From Thuidium tamariscinum (taxonomy: Eukaryota > Streptophyta > Bryopsida > Hypnales > Thuidiaceae): a stretch of 64,000 nucleotides of DNA. The position numbers and the translations under genes are program-made. This document shows positions 13,011 through 25,254 of the stretch, in pieces. Position 1 is the first letter of the stretch. Every line of letters starts with the position of its first letter. The DNA is taken from positions 12,861,067 through 12,925,066 of the forward strand of contig OX344758.2 in assembly GCA_947034885.2 (NCBI GenBank), read 5' to 3'. Below the pieces are notes generated by a model. It was not told the origin of the DNA, searched no databases, and saw only the letters and a list, made by a program, of their open reading frames with translations.

Positions 13011-13215
13011 CTTTGCGGGTGGGGATGGTGAATCAAATTACCAGTTGAATTTGGTTTCATTGATTGATGGGAAAACAGTGAGACTTCAGCAAATTGTGGA
13101 CTCATCTTCTGTTTCTTTAATAATATGGATTCGACTTTCTAAATTGGGAGTGATGAGGAGAGAGGAGGCAGAAAAATGCAGCACACAAATTGATCTGGAG
13201 AGTTTAACCCATTAA

Positions 13216-14898
13216 GGATCAGTTGACCACTTTTGGGTTGGTTTCAGGACTTTTTGTCTCCTATAAATAAATTTGTAAAATATTTGATTTAAAAAAAATT
13301 TATATACTTCTAACAAAACCAATTTCAAGAAAATGTGTGCAAAAATGAATGACTTGTGCTTGTCCAAACTTGAAATGGCATGGCCTTTGATATTGGAATT
13401 TTCAATGAGAAATGCATATTTAATGTAAAGGACAACTATGTATATGTGTGAAGGAATTAGTCCAAAGGTTTTTGGTCAATTTCTGAACCATGTACTCAAA
13501 TTTACATCCAATTGTAGCAAACCCTATAATTAATTTAGCACTAGTGCCAAAGGATGTTTATGACACATCAATCTTTGAAGAGTAATTACAAAGATGTGAG
13601 CCATTGGATCACTTTCATTTTTTGAATGGTTTACGGATCTACCCTATAAAACTTATTTATTCAATTTGATCACATCTTTTGAGAGGGCACAAAATGGTAC
13701 TTTTTTAGAATTGTATACAAAAACTACAAACGCCTCCTAAAATCGACCATGAACATTAATGAGTTAATTGGAATCAAAGTGCATGTATTGTTCTAAAGTG
13801 GAGTCTATTTCAACTATCCATGTATTTAATTCGGTATTCAAAATTGAGGGAGGTAAACTTGTTGCAAAGGAGTTCATGAGATCCATAGCTCTACATTCAC
13901 CTTTCCATTTTGATATTTGTTTGTCTTTCAAAAGTGCACCATTCTCCAATGTTCAAAATTAATTGAATTTGATTGCAAGGCTCAGAACTGGAGTCTTGGA
14001 CTTTGGAAAATGAGCGGATGCAAACCTGCCACAACTGTTGAAGAGGTTTACCTTCAAATAACAACGGAGTTGACAAATATGAGTAGTCCAACCTCTAAAG
14101 GCAACAACACTCAACAGCCAGTAATGCACAAACCTAGATTTTTTCAATGTTTCAATTAAAAGTTCATGTATCTATTGTCTCAATTTATGCTATGGAATAT
14201 TTGAAGTAGCTATGGTTCTTCAATGTTTGCTAGATGTTGGTTTAGGGCTTTAGGGCTTTAGATTAGTTGTTGTTGCTATGACAATTGGTAGAATTCCCAA
14301 ACAAGTCACAAATTGTAAATTTTGTTCCTATTTTGTGAAGTTGTCCTGAAGAGATAAATCCTTGTTCAAACCCCATTCATTCCAAAAATGAGCATGTATG
14401 GTCCTAAAGTGAGAAATTTTTCAAGGTGGAAAATCCTATTCAATGAAATCAATAGATTTCTTTTTGATTTGCAATGGATTTGCATCACCATGTGACCAAA
14501 TCTCATGTCCCACAAACTTCAGCAACCTCTTCATAATTCTAGATGAATCGGTAGAGAGGGCCTCAATGCCAAAGAACTACAGGGCCCATCAAGGAGGACT
14601 TTAGTACAATTATGGAGTTGGCACAAGAGTTTGATCAGTTAGGGTGTTTGCCTATTTGAGACAAGAATTGATCAGTTGGACAATATTGGATTCATTTCAC
14701 TGTATAGGATTTGCATATAAATTCCATATATCTAGTTTGAAGTAGGGTTTGTTTATTTGCATGTTTGATCGAAATTAGGATTTTTCATGGTTGCATTTAT
14801 TAAAAATGAAATCAAGAGTTTAAATTTTTAGGTTTGAATATTTGCATTGATTGGGCATTGATCATGAAGTGAACAAATTGATGAAATAGAAGTGATTA
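13216..14898. other. Intergenic DNA, no gene seen
   Basis: Overlapping short open frames on both strands between 13764 and 14159 have no recognisable motif. A short duplication gggctttagggctttag lies near 14250. Confidence 0.4.
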
Positions 14899-14902
14899 TT
14901 AA

Positions 14903-15551
14903 CCCATAAATGCCCATAAAATCTTGTGTTTGTAGAACTTTGAAGGTAATTAAAACCTAATTAAGTTGTAATTTTTAGTAGTTTGTATTTTTGGAGAATT
15001 CTCTTCAAAGTCTACTATAAGCATCCAAAATTGAATCTTGAAAATGATTGACTATGATATTTCTGTTCAAGATTTTGTGCAAGGGTACTCATTGCAATCT
15101 TCACTCTCTTTAGTGTTGAGGGCTATTGGAAATGAGCCTCAACTCATACACTAGATCTTGGAGAAAAAATCACATTAGAAATTCATTTAAGAAAATTGTA
15201 GAATAGATTTTGAGAAGCCCATAAATTGATTGGGGCTATGCATGTTAGTTCCTTTTACTTGATATATTTTTGGTTACCAACTTTTTAGATTTGACATGTG
15301 AAAAGAAGATTGAAAGACTTCATATCACTTGCAATTTTAACACCCTCATGATGCAGCATTATAATCTTTCAATCCATAAGTGATTTTGTTGAGTTTTCTT
15401 TTCCTACATAATCTCTAAGTAACATGTCATGTTTGAATTTTTACAATTACATTTGAAAAAAAATTCATAAAGCTCATTTTAAAATTGATTTTTTGTTCAC
15501 TTTAGAGAAAATTTCTAGAAGCTCAAAAAAAAGATCCTAGGCATTTAGGGG
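14903..15551. mobile_element. TTAA-flanked TIR element R2, copy A (649 bp)
   Basis: Left end TTAA/CCCATAAATGCCC (TTAA at 14899-14902); right end GGCATTTAGGGG/TTAA (TTAA at 15552-15555). The right end read in reverse is CCCCTAAATGCC, matching the left end. The right half is repeated at 19527-20451, where it is interrupted by a second TTAA element. No open frame of note, so non-autonomous. Confidence 0.75.
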
Positions 15552-15599
15552 TTAAATTAGAACATAAGAGGATTTCTAGGCCCCCAGGAGACCGTTTCA

Positions 15600-15910
15600 G
15601 GGATGTTCCCCAAAATTGTTCCCACTGCTGCAGACCAGCCCCCTGCTGGTCTGAATTTTTGAATTTTGAAAAAAAAAAATTAAAATTTTTTTTTTCAAGA
15701 AACTTCAGAATGTATTAAAGAGAAAAAAAATGATTTAAAAAAATATTTAAAAAATATTTAATATTTAATTAAAATTAATAAAAAATATTATTTTCTGACG
15801 TGGCAGTCGCTCGACCACATCAGCATTGCGTTCCCAGAGTTCCCAATGCGTTCCCAGCGTTTGGGAACTCGCAGTCTCTTACAGCAGCTAAAAATCCTCT
15901 TATGTTTAGT
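15600..15910 (+). repeat. Dispersed repeat R5, copy 3
   Basis: Contains gacgtggcagtcgctcgacc, repeated cgttcccag motifs, ttgggaactcgcagtctctt and the tail ctaaaaatcctcttatg. It begins about 50 bp beyond the R2 element. Non-coding. Confidence 0.6.
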
Positions 15911-18900
15911 CTCTTGGACTAGAGGAGGCTCAAATCTAGAAAAAAGGGAATTTTGATTTTATATAATGTAGAGTTTACATGATATTAGAGAATTCTCCAT
16001 TAGAGTTTACATAATTTTGAAAACCCATTGCAAGGTTCCAGTAGGCTCATATTTGATAGAGGGTTGGTGTCTATTTAGTTCCTTGATGTTGAGAAAATGA
16101 CCAATTGATGTCAAATCGCTAGAATTTAGAATATTTATGGTTGCTTTTGAGCAATTAAGATCTAAACATGCATATTGTAGAAGCACATCTAATATAGATT
16201 TTTAAAAACTCAAATATATTTATTAGGGAACTTAAACAAATGAAGGTTAGATTTGAATATTTATTGAATTTATTAGTCCTCTTAAACATCTCTCAATTCT
16301 AAAAGTTTGACAAGTTGTTTCTTCTTGATAGTTCATTCATTGATGATTTTTTGAATTTTAGTTTTAGAACCTTACCATATCCTATGGAAGCCTTCAAAGG
16401 CCATGTCCATTGAATCTCGTTGTATATAGTGATGTACATCAATTTATTCTAAAGTAAAAGCAATTATTGTATCCCTAAGGCAAAGTTAGTACATTGATGC
16501 TTACTAGTTAATTAAAGTTCCCAAAGAGTAACTTCAATACTTTAAAATTTATTTTTCTAAAATTCAACATTACATTCAAAATCCCTCATAGATTTTGGCT
16601 ATAAGCTTCAATAACCATTTATCTTCAATTACATGTAGTTGAGAATGTGACAAACTCTTTTGACAAATACGATGGTAGGAGGTAAAACAACTCATGTGGG
16701 ATATGTAAATGGTTAAAATTAAGATGAGTTTAACCACTCATAATTAAGTCAAAAATCATGAATTGCATTTAAAATAGAATTTAGGTAGTGTAGAATTATT
16801 ATTTTTTGAAATACTTAAAATTAAGTTAATGTAGAAAATCAAGCTAACCTCCATCTCCAAAAATCCATTAAATAACTCAAGCAAGTAGAATCACACTACG
16901 CCCCATAAAAAGTACGTCAAAAAAGTATTTTTTTGGCAATGTATTAAGGTCAAAAGTACTTTTTTGGTTTAGAAAACTAAATCTTTGTTAATACTATTTA
17001 GCTCAAGAAGATGAATAATCTAGTAAGAATTAGTTTTCTATAGCCAAAAATTTATAAAGGTATTTTTTTCTAGCAAAAAAGAAGTACTTTATTGACATTA
17101 AAAGAATGTTGGATTTGTCCAAAATTAAGAAAGTACTTTGTGGAGGTTTCAAAAATTATTGAATTTACAATTTAAAAAAATAAATATGGAGATTAGCTCC
17201 CTTACAAAGGAATCTTGGTTAAAAATATGACATGGTTGCAATCATTACTGTAATTCAGAAGCCATTGTGGCATTGACATGACCTCTATTTGAGAAGAAAT
17301 TAAAAAAAGTATTTTTACCTCTACAAAAGTATTGAGAATACTTGGAGAATTTTTTTCTAATATTATCTAATGTTTATTCCAAAGTTCCATTAGATCTCTA
17401 CCATGAATTGTCCATTATTGTTGGAGTATATTTAGATGAGCATAGAGTTCAATAATTAAACTCAATAGTTGGTAAAAAAACAAGAAAAATACCCTTAGTA
17501 CTTTGAGTACTTGGGATACAAAAATATACATTTAAAACACTAAAAGTTTTGCCAAAATTGTACCTAGTTGTACTTAGAGTGGATAGTCACTCACAAGGGG
17601 TTTTCCAAATAAATATATTAATTATTTAACATTATACATGTGTCACTTTCTGGTAGGCTATTAAAGTTTTCAAAACCGGCTACCCCCGTCCTGCTACAGT
17701 GAACCTCCTTCTACCACTGCACTACTCTACCTACAACATGAAACTGAGACAACCTATAAACTGTACACATATAGTCACCATAGATAGTGAGGAACCATGT
17801 CAAAAACAATGAAAACCATACATGATTGTAAAAATTGTATACATATTTCAAAAGGGATACAATACCTAGTTTTCTATTGAATGTGAAACTTTTAAATTCA
17901 ATCTAAAACCCTAATTTCTTCAACAACTTCGTCTTCAATCTCATGTCTCATTCTCCTTAGTTGTCCCTTCACGCTCCTATATTGTCTACAAATGACAAAG
18001 AAAGCATTATAAATACAAAAAAAGTGAATAAAAAAGCATTAACAACAAGAATAACGAAGGCAATCAAATAATAATAATAATAATAATACAACCATCATAA
18101 AATGTCAACATTCAAAATTTCAAACATATTCTAATACTAAATTCCTTATTCAAAATTCACAAGAACTTCATTCTACCACAATTCAATTGAAAGAATCAAC
18201 ATGCTTACAAATCGAGATACAAATTGCCAAACCCTAAATCTTCTAATTTACCTCCAAATACTACACACAGTGATGCAAATTGCTTAACATGACATTGTAG
18301 TGCAAAATCTTTTTCTACATGCATCAAGTTGGTTTTCTAATTTCCAAAATGATATCAAAATTACTGAATTTCAAGCAAATACAAAACAATAGGTAGTTGG
18401 CTCTTCCAAAAGAATATAATAGCTAACAACTTAGTGAAACACTTAAGGTCCTATGTTTCATCGTTGGCCTACTTTTTGTATTTTGGTTTGCTTTGTCTCC
18501 TTCCATAAAGAGCTTAGTGTTGTTGGCTTATTGCACAATAAGAAAAAATAAAAAATCATAGGTCTTAGCATGTTGCATTAAAATAGCTTTCAAAAATTAA
18601 AAACTTCATATAGTACTTGCAAATATTGCTTGTTCAGAGGATCATTGCCATGACATTTGAACTCTCTTTAATGATTACAAAGAATAACATATTCATCACT
18701 CAAATGTACTCCACATTAAGTAGCAAGAACAACAATAATTAAAGCAAGAGCAATGATCAAGTACTAATAGGGAAGAAAGATGTTAAAAAAGATTTGAATG
18801 ATCAAGTAATGTTAAGGAAAGAATGTGCATCCTTTGAACATTAAATCGTATACTTGTAAAACCTTTGATTAGTACCCTCCCACCAAAATCTTTTCATTGG

Positions 18901-19524
18901 TAAGAGGGCCCCATGCACCGTGGATGGTAACCATCAACGGACACCAAAATCTTTTCATACTTTGCGAGGAGGGGGGGGGGGAAGATACAGTTTGTAAACA
19001 CCATAGATAGTGTAGCATGCTTTGACCCAAGCTTCTAACCAAAAGTTATAGACAAATTTGAAAGAAGGGTTGGAAGGAGCATTTTCTTTGACATTTTCAA
19101 ACAACCCCTTTGAACTCTCAATTTTGTCTTTAGTTCTTATCAAGAGGCTCAAAATTATAAAATAATATTTGTAGACAAAATTTTAATTGATTTCAAAACT
19201 TGTCTTAGTTCAAAATTTAAAAGTAAAAAAATTCTATTATGCCAAAATGAAGCCAAAATTCTATTTTGATCACAAAATCCTATATTTTGACAACAAGCGG
19301 TCAAGCTCTCATCTTCAAATTATCCCACATCCTTTGAGGGTTCTTAACAAACAATGAATTTCATTATAAGAATGACTTTTCTATCCTTTAGTCCTACAAA
19401 TGTCAATGAAGTGATTCCATCATTTTTGCATCAAAAAGTCTCTTGATAATGTATGCTCTTTGGACCTACCTTGGAGTTTGCAACTAACATTTGACATTTT
19501 TTCAAAATAATTTGGTCATTTAAT
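15911..19524. other. Long AT-rich intergenic stretch, no gene seen
   Basis: I see no gene. An AAT microsatellite lies at about 18067-18090 and a G tract near 18970. Homopolymer-rich decayed repeat sequence accounts for much of the rest. Confidence 0.5.
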
Positions 19525-20451
19525 TCTTGAGAAAAAATCACATTAAAATTCATCTTAATAAAATGTAGAATAGATTTTGAGAAGCCATAAATTGATTGGA
19601 GCTACGCATGTTAATCCCTTTTACTTGATATATTTTTGGTTATCAACTTTTTAGATTTGACATGTGAAAATAGGATTGAAAGACTTCACATCACTTTTGC
19701 AATTTTAACCCCTAAGTGCTCAAGTGACCATTTTGTGGTCGCTACCCAACTTCGGGCAAAATTCAAATTTTTTTTTTTCAAAATTTCAAAATATTGGGTT
19801 GTGTTTCAACATTTGCATTCAAAACTAAGATCTATATAGTCAAACAAAAGTTATAGCAAAAAAAAGGAGAAATAGCACAAAGTGTCTAAAATTGCTTAGT
19901 GTTGAAAAACTTACTATTTGGGGGAAGTATTGATGTTCTCATTAATAAATATATTTTTATTTTTTAACAAATCAATAGAAACCACAGTTTTGACCAATCA
20001 AAAAAAATTTCAAGTTCTAAAAATAGAAATTGTATTTTTGGTGAATTTTTGAAGTTATATCTTCAAAATTCATTTGAAGAGAATCTATAAATATTTTTTT
20101 AATTTTGATCATATGGATACTTTCTACTTTTTGTGCTTCACATTATCTTCTTTGATGCTAACTTCAAAAAAGTTGTAAGCGGCTTATATTTTATAACACA
20201 TTTGTATTTTGTCCTAACCCCTTGGGCTTTTAGGGGTTAACACCCTCATGATGCAACATTATAATCTTTCAATCCATAAATGATATTGTTGTGTTTTCTT
20301 TTCCTACATGATCTCTAAGTAACATGTCATGTTTGAATTTGTACAATTACATTTCAAAAAAAATTCATAAAGCTCATCATAAAATTGACTTTTTGTTCAC
20401 TTTAGAGCAAATTTGTAAAAGCTCAAAAAAAAGACCCTAGGCATTTAGGGG
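19525..20451. mobile_element. R2 element, copy B, 5'-truncated and interrupted
   Basis: From gagaaaaaatcacatt onward it follows the right part of copy A (15160-15551) closely and ends at the same GCATTTAGGGG/TTAA terminus (TTAA 20452-20455). The left terminus is missing. At 19709-20236 it is split by another TTAA element. Confidence 0.8.
19709..20236. mobile_element. Nested TTAA-flanked TIR element R3 (528 bp)
   Basis: Left end TTAA/CCCCTAAGTGCTCAAG and right end GGGCTTTTAGGGG/TTAA (TTAA at 19705-19708 and 20237-20240). Copy A of the host repeat reads gcaattttaacaccctcatg at about 15332, the uninterrupted target with a single TTAA. The insertion and its 4-bp target are therefore visible directly. 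Non-coding. Confidence 0.85.
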
Positions 20452-20639
20452 TTAATATAACAGATTCTCCCCAAATTATGAAAAATTGTAGGATCTCGTA
20501 TGGTACACCACTTTTGGAAGTGTCACAACATGAGGACCATTTCAATCCTCCAGCTCCATACAAGCACTGATTACTGAGTATATTTGGTTTGATTTCTCAT
20601 TGGGAGCACAACACACATCCTCAAATGCATCCAACTGAA

Positions 20640-21375
20640 GTCAAAGAAATCATCCATTTCTTACAAACTTTCATCCATCAAATTCTCTAAAATCAGTTTC
20701 CTTCATCCAAAATTTGACCACCCTAATATGTTTCGTATATATATTTTTTGACAATTTTCCCATTTATTCTTGTCTAAACGCAGTCAACTGAACTCCAAAA
20801 TCAGAAGAAGACTCGAGCAAAATTGCCTGTGAAAAAGAAGAACAGTTGAACTTGACTGTCGTAACTTCAAGTTTTCTGCAGTTTTCCAATTGCTGGTTTC
20901 TTCCTCTGGTCTTTAGTTTCCAGCTCCGTTCCTCTTCTCTGAGACACCGGGTAGGAAGCTCACCCGTTCTTCTCTTTCATGCCCAGATTTCTGAAGCCAT
21001 GAATTTCTGTGTGTTACAATTCCTGTGTGCTTTTATTGTTTTAGCTTTTCCATTTTCCATTCACCTTTCGTGGGTGTTGCGATTGTCGAAATTCCACAGC
21101 ATGAAATGGCAGATTTGTCCATGAACACATAGCGCTAGGAGAGTAGAGTGCCGTCGTCTGGTTGGATGTTTTCGCCGTCACGCTTAATTAGTCTGCATTC
21201 GAAATTCTTACTGCGTTGTGATTTTGATTTTGATTTGTTGTCATCTTGAAGAGGCTGCTTCAGAAGTGCGCGATACCGAAGCTCAAGCTAAGAAATCCAG
21301 CAGCTTCCTCAGATTTCTTCATCGCTTCACCGGCTTTGACGATTTCTTAGATTGTCTGAATTGGGAGATGTGAGA
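20640..21375 (+). pseudogene. Orphan copy of the 5' leader of the gene at 60971
   Basis: Matches about 59990-60970: the tcatccat...ttctctaaaa start, gacaattttcccatt, the leader exon from about 20860 ending gacaccgg/gtagga (donor at 20951), the intron with ggcagatttgtccatgaaca, and the final acceptor ttcttag at 21350. Where the functional copy has ATGGCTGAC 20 bases after the acceptor, this one has ATG directly followed by TGA at 21368-21373, and no coding sequence of that gene follows. It is a promoter, leader and intron duplicate without its coding part. It could still be transcribed. Confidence 0.7.
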
Positions 21376-21457
21376 ACTAACTAGCTATGGAGCATAGTAT
21401 CGAGGTAGCAAAGTGTCATGGACATACCCCAATTGTCATTCTTTCAAAGGAACAACT

Positions 21458-21647
21458 AAAATGGTCAATTTTGTTAAAATGGCGGTATTCCAAGTGCCAT
21501 TTTGACATATTCTATGTGCCACTTTGACAAATTGCAAGTGCCATTTTGACATATTTTGTGTACCATTTTGACATAGAGGCCTAGAGGTAGAGGAAGAAAA
21601 TGTGCCATTTTATTGGAATACCGCCATTTTAACAAAATTGACCATTT
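21458..21647. mobile_element. Short TIR element with internal 22-bp repeats
   Basis: Left arm AAATGGTCAATTTTGTTAAA continues through atggcggtattcc; the right arm is its inverted copy ending at 21647. Between the arms are about four units of roughly 22 bp built on gtgccattttgacatatt. There is no coding capacity. Superfamily not assigned; flanking bases give no clear duplication. Confidence 0.75.
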
Positions 21648-22841
21648 CTGATAATATAATTCAATAGCATTGTGCGAATTTGCATGAATTCCAAGCCAGT
21701 ATTGATTATGCAATCTGTGAAATTGATTTATGATTGAATTATATAGAGAATGCAATATAGTATGAGAACATTCGATAATAATGGCACAAAGTGTGTCCCA
21801 TCTTATTGGTTGGCTTCAAGCTAGTGACTCTCTAAACATATTAAAACAACTTCACACTCACTGGATTGGTATACACAAGTTTATGGATCCTCACATTGGA
21901 TTCCCTATGAGCATTTTTCTCAAATTAACAATACATTGGGGATTTCAAGACATAAGGTGGGGCTTTGGGGGGGTTAGAAAATCAATGCATTCAACACAAG
22001 GAAATCAACACATTCTACAAATGGAAAATAAATGAGAAGAAAACATAAGTAGGTCAACAAAAATCTTGATTAGTTGTGTTGCCAATCAATTAATCCCTAA
22101 ACATCCACACATCCCATGCTCTTCAAGTGGGACTCTTTTGTAGCCTTCTCAATCCCAACACTTGACCTTCTATAAGGGAAGTGAATAGGCTATGGCAACA
22201 AATTCAAGACGTAGAATACTGAAGCACTTTTAGTTTCTATCACACATTATGTACTTTCCAAACTAGTGTGACTTTGATGGGATAATTGGAGAATTGTTTT
22301 CAAAGATTAGTCATTGACCAACCAATCCTATGAGTAGTACCCAATCCTCTTCTTTGAATAGAGTTTTGTTTTTGTAATCTAAGGTGAATAAATTTTAAAG
22401 ATTACCTCAAGGCAAATTGGTGAGCCAAAATTGATTATTATTGTCAAAACTATAGCTAAAAATCTTAGTAAACAACTTACAATATTATTAGTACAATGTC
22501 AAAATAATTTGGTGTTTTGCAACTAACTCAAAAACTTGCAATGAGACATTCAGACACTCATTTAGTACTATTGGTCTCCTTGACTCTTCAAAAAAAGGGA
22601 TTTCATTTTTGCATAAGGTACACCCACCCAAAAGGAGCACCTCCTATTTCATACCACCCACAATTGAACCTTGAATGTCCACATTCATGGACCCAAAACT
22701 ACAAACTCTCAAGAATCTATGAGCTATTAATGGAAGTTGAGAATTTTTTTGAGACAACCAATGGGAGTGGCATGGAAGCATTTCAAATGTTCAAAGGTGG
22801 CTCTTTAAAGAGAGTCTGCTGGCATGAATAGATATCGACTT
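21648..22841. other. Intergenic DNA, no gene seen
   Basis: Short open frames at 21781-22035 and 22517-22831 show no recognisable protein features. Confidence 0.4.
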
Positions 22842-23032
22842 TGAAAATGGATACAATGTTGTATGCGTCACATACCTCCATAATTACTTCAAGGGGGTTG
22901 ATTTTCTTTCAAGGGGACGAGTATTCATACAGGAAAAATCATCAAGTGCACCCCAGCTATCATAGTCAGGGAAGAAAGTGAGTGGCAGTTTTGGTTGCTT
23001 CTTTGTTAGTCGGATAAGCCACAAAGTCTACA
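22842..23032 (+). repeat. Direct repeat, left copy (191 bp), TG...CA
   Basis: Nearly identical to 24001-24189. Begins tgaaaatggatacaatgttg and ends cacaaagtctaca. The TG/CA ends resemble a small LTR, but no matching 5-bp duplication flanks the pair (gactt against acaat). Confidence 0.85.
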
Positions 23033-24000
23033 GTCAGGTCCAGCTCAATTACGAATTCTTGCATACACAGGGAACAAAACTTCACAGCTGCCAATTTTGA
23101 CGCCCTCCCAAGGGCTGAAAAATTATTTTTTTAACATGAAATTTTTTTCACGAGATCCTCTCTATGTTAATAACACATGTGACAAATTTCAAGGTCAAAA
23201 AATTTACCAAAAAAAAGATATTTAGAATTTACTAACATGTGTAGTTAAGAAAAAAACTTCACTACTATCAACTTTGACACCCTCCCAAAAATTGAAAAAA
23301 AAAATTTGGCCATGAAATTTTGGTCATGAGATCACCTCTATGTTAATTATATGTGTCATAAATTTCAGGTTCAAAAAATTTATTCCAAAAAAGATATTCG
23401 AAATCTACTACCATGTGTCAATATAAGGGACAATTTCACTATTGCCAACTTCGATGTACATATTGGTAGATTTCAAATATATTTTTTGTGTGAATCTTTT
23501 GAACTTGAAATTTATCTTAAATGTTATCAACACAAAGATGATCTCATGAAAAAAGTTTCATGGCCAAAACTTTTTTTTTCAATTTTTGGGAGGGTGTCAA
23601 AGTTGGTAGTAGTGAAAGTTTTTTCTTAACTACACATGTTAGTAGATTTTGAATATCTTTTTTTTGGTGAATCTTTTGGCCTTGAAATTTTCCACACATA
23701 TAATCAACATAGAGATGATTTCATTCCAAAAATTTCATGCCAAAAGAAAAAGTTTTCAATCCTTGAGACATTGACAAAGTTGACAGCAGTGAAAGCTTAC
23801 AACTACACATGTTGATAGATTTTGCATATCTTTTTTTGGGTGAATATTTTGGCCTTGAAATTTTCCACATATGTTATCAACTTAGAAATGATCTTGTACA
23901 AAAAATTTCATAGTAAAAAACTAATTTTTCAGCCCTTGAGAGGGTGTCAAAGTTGGCTGTAGTGAAATTTTCTTTAACTGTGACTGCAAAAATTCGTAAT
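23033..24000. repeat. Head-to-head array of about 175-bp units
   Basis: The marker phrase actttgacaccctccca appears near 23092 and 23267 in one orientation. Its complement (gggagggtgtcaaagt) appears near 23578, 23757 (diverged) and 23929. Spacing is about 172-179 bp, and a degenerate centre lies near 23447. The outer edges are also inverted: caattacgaatt at 23046 and aattcgtaattg at 23992. The array is therefore palindromic and foldback-like. An open frame at 23351-23629 is part of the repeat. Confidence 0.8.
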
Positions 24001-24189
24001 TGAAAATGGATACAATGTTGTATGCGTCACATACCTCCATAATTACTTCAAGGGGATTGATTTTCTTTCAAGGGGACGAGTATTCTTACAGGAAAAATCA
24101 TCAAGTGCACCCCAGCTATCATAGTCGGGGAAGAAAGAGTGGCAGTTTTGGTTGCTTCTTCGTTAGTCGGATAAGCCACAAAGTCTACA
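24001..24189 (+). repeat. Direct repeat, right copy (189 bp)
   Basis: Differs from 22842-23032 by only a few substitutions and a 2-bp deletion near gaaagagtggcag. Such low divergence compared with the internal units suggests a recent duplication or gene conversion. Confidence 0.85.
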
Positions 24190-25254
24190 ACAATCGGGAC
24201 ACTTGAACACAATGATGTGAAACAAATGAAATAATAACATCAAATTCACATTTGTGAGACAATCAGCAACTTGTTGGTTTCCATGCATGTCTCCGGCCTC
24301 CCTCCAAAACACGCTTTGAGAAATTCAACACCTACGTTACTGGAATGGCTACAGTAGGTTCCCCCCGCTCTGTGGGAGGGAGGCAATAGAAAAGTCCCCT
24401 GAAATCCCATGAAGTAAACCACGTAGTGCCATTGGTGCTCAGTCAGTAGCCTTCCCTCTGAGGTGTAAATATTTTTTCTGGAATTGTCCCTTTGCCTTTT
24501 TCATCTCACTCCAGTGGGGTTCCTCCCTGTTTGTTCAAAAGGAAATCAAACTAAAAAATGGGTACTAATAAAAGGCCAGATCTTGTATTTATACGTACAT
24601 GTTCAATATCAAGATTTTTGGATGCATAACTTCTGTGCATACACCCCTGGAGGACACATTCTCATTTGCTTCACTTTGCAGGTGGCTCAATTTGAACACC
24701 CATAACTTACATTCTCTGCACTTCCACCTGTCTCTACTATCATAATAAGCAAAAAAAAATCAGCTCGTGTACCAAAGTCGACAATTGTCGGTGCTACTCA
24801 AAGATTCTCATTATTTAATGTCTGAAGACTTTCTTAACCATTGTGTGTCGTGGTAACTTCGAAGACGGGCCCATTTGCATGCATGACTTTCGAATTCAGT
24901 TGTCATTGAGCATTTGGTTTCTATTCTACTCTATTTAACTCTAAAAGGCTTGACCCTGGTGACCGTGAAATCATCCATTTTGATATTATGGGATCACTTG
25001 TTGAAAAATTCCCAATAGCGCTCATTGCAAGTCAAAGTACTGTAGAAGATGATTGTCCCTTTCTACACAAAATTCCGAAGATGACTAGATGCACTTTCGT
25101 CCCGCAGAGTAAGATTTTCAGTCATCCATTGGACGTTTGGCATCCGTATTGACGTTCCAGGGTTGAGAGTTGATTCTCGAGAGCCCCTCCCTTGCCCCCA
25201 TGTTCAACAGACTTCCTACGTACTAAAAATCTAAAATATGTGAGTTGTCGAGAG
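24190..25254. other. Intergenic DNA, moderate GC, nothing recognised
   Basis: Less AT-rich than its surroundings, but neither strand gives a recognisable protein. Confidence 0.4.

Noticed and set aside
16893..18300. CACTACGCCCC... to ...TTGTAGTG as a long CACTA element
   Set aside because: The ends agree only in CACTAC; the subterminal sequences do not match.
22842..24189. Ordinary LTR retrotransposon based on TG...CA direct repeats
   Set aside because: No matching 5-bp duplication, no primer-binding or polypurine site, and the interior is an inverted tandem array.
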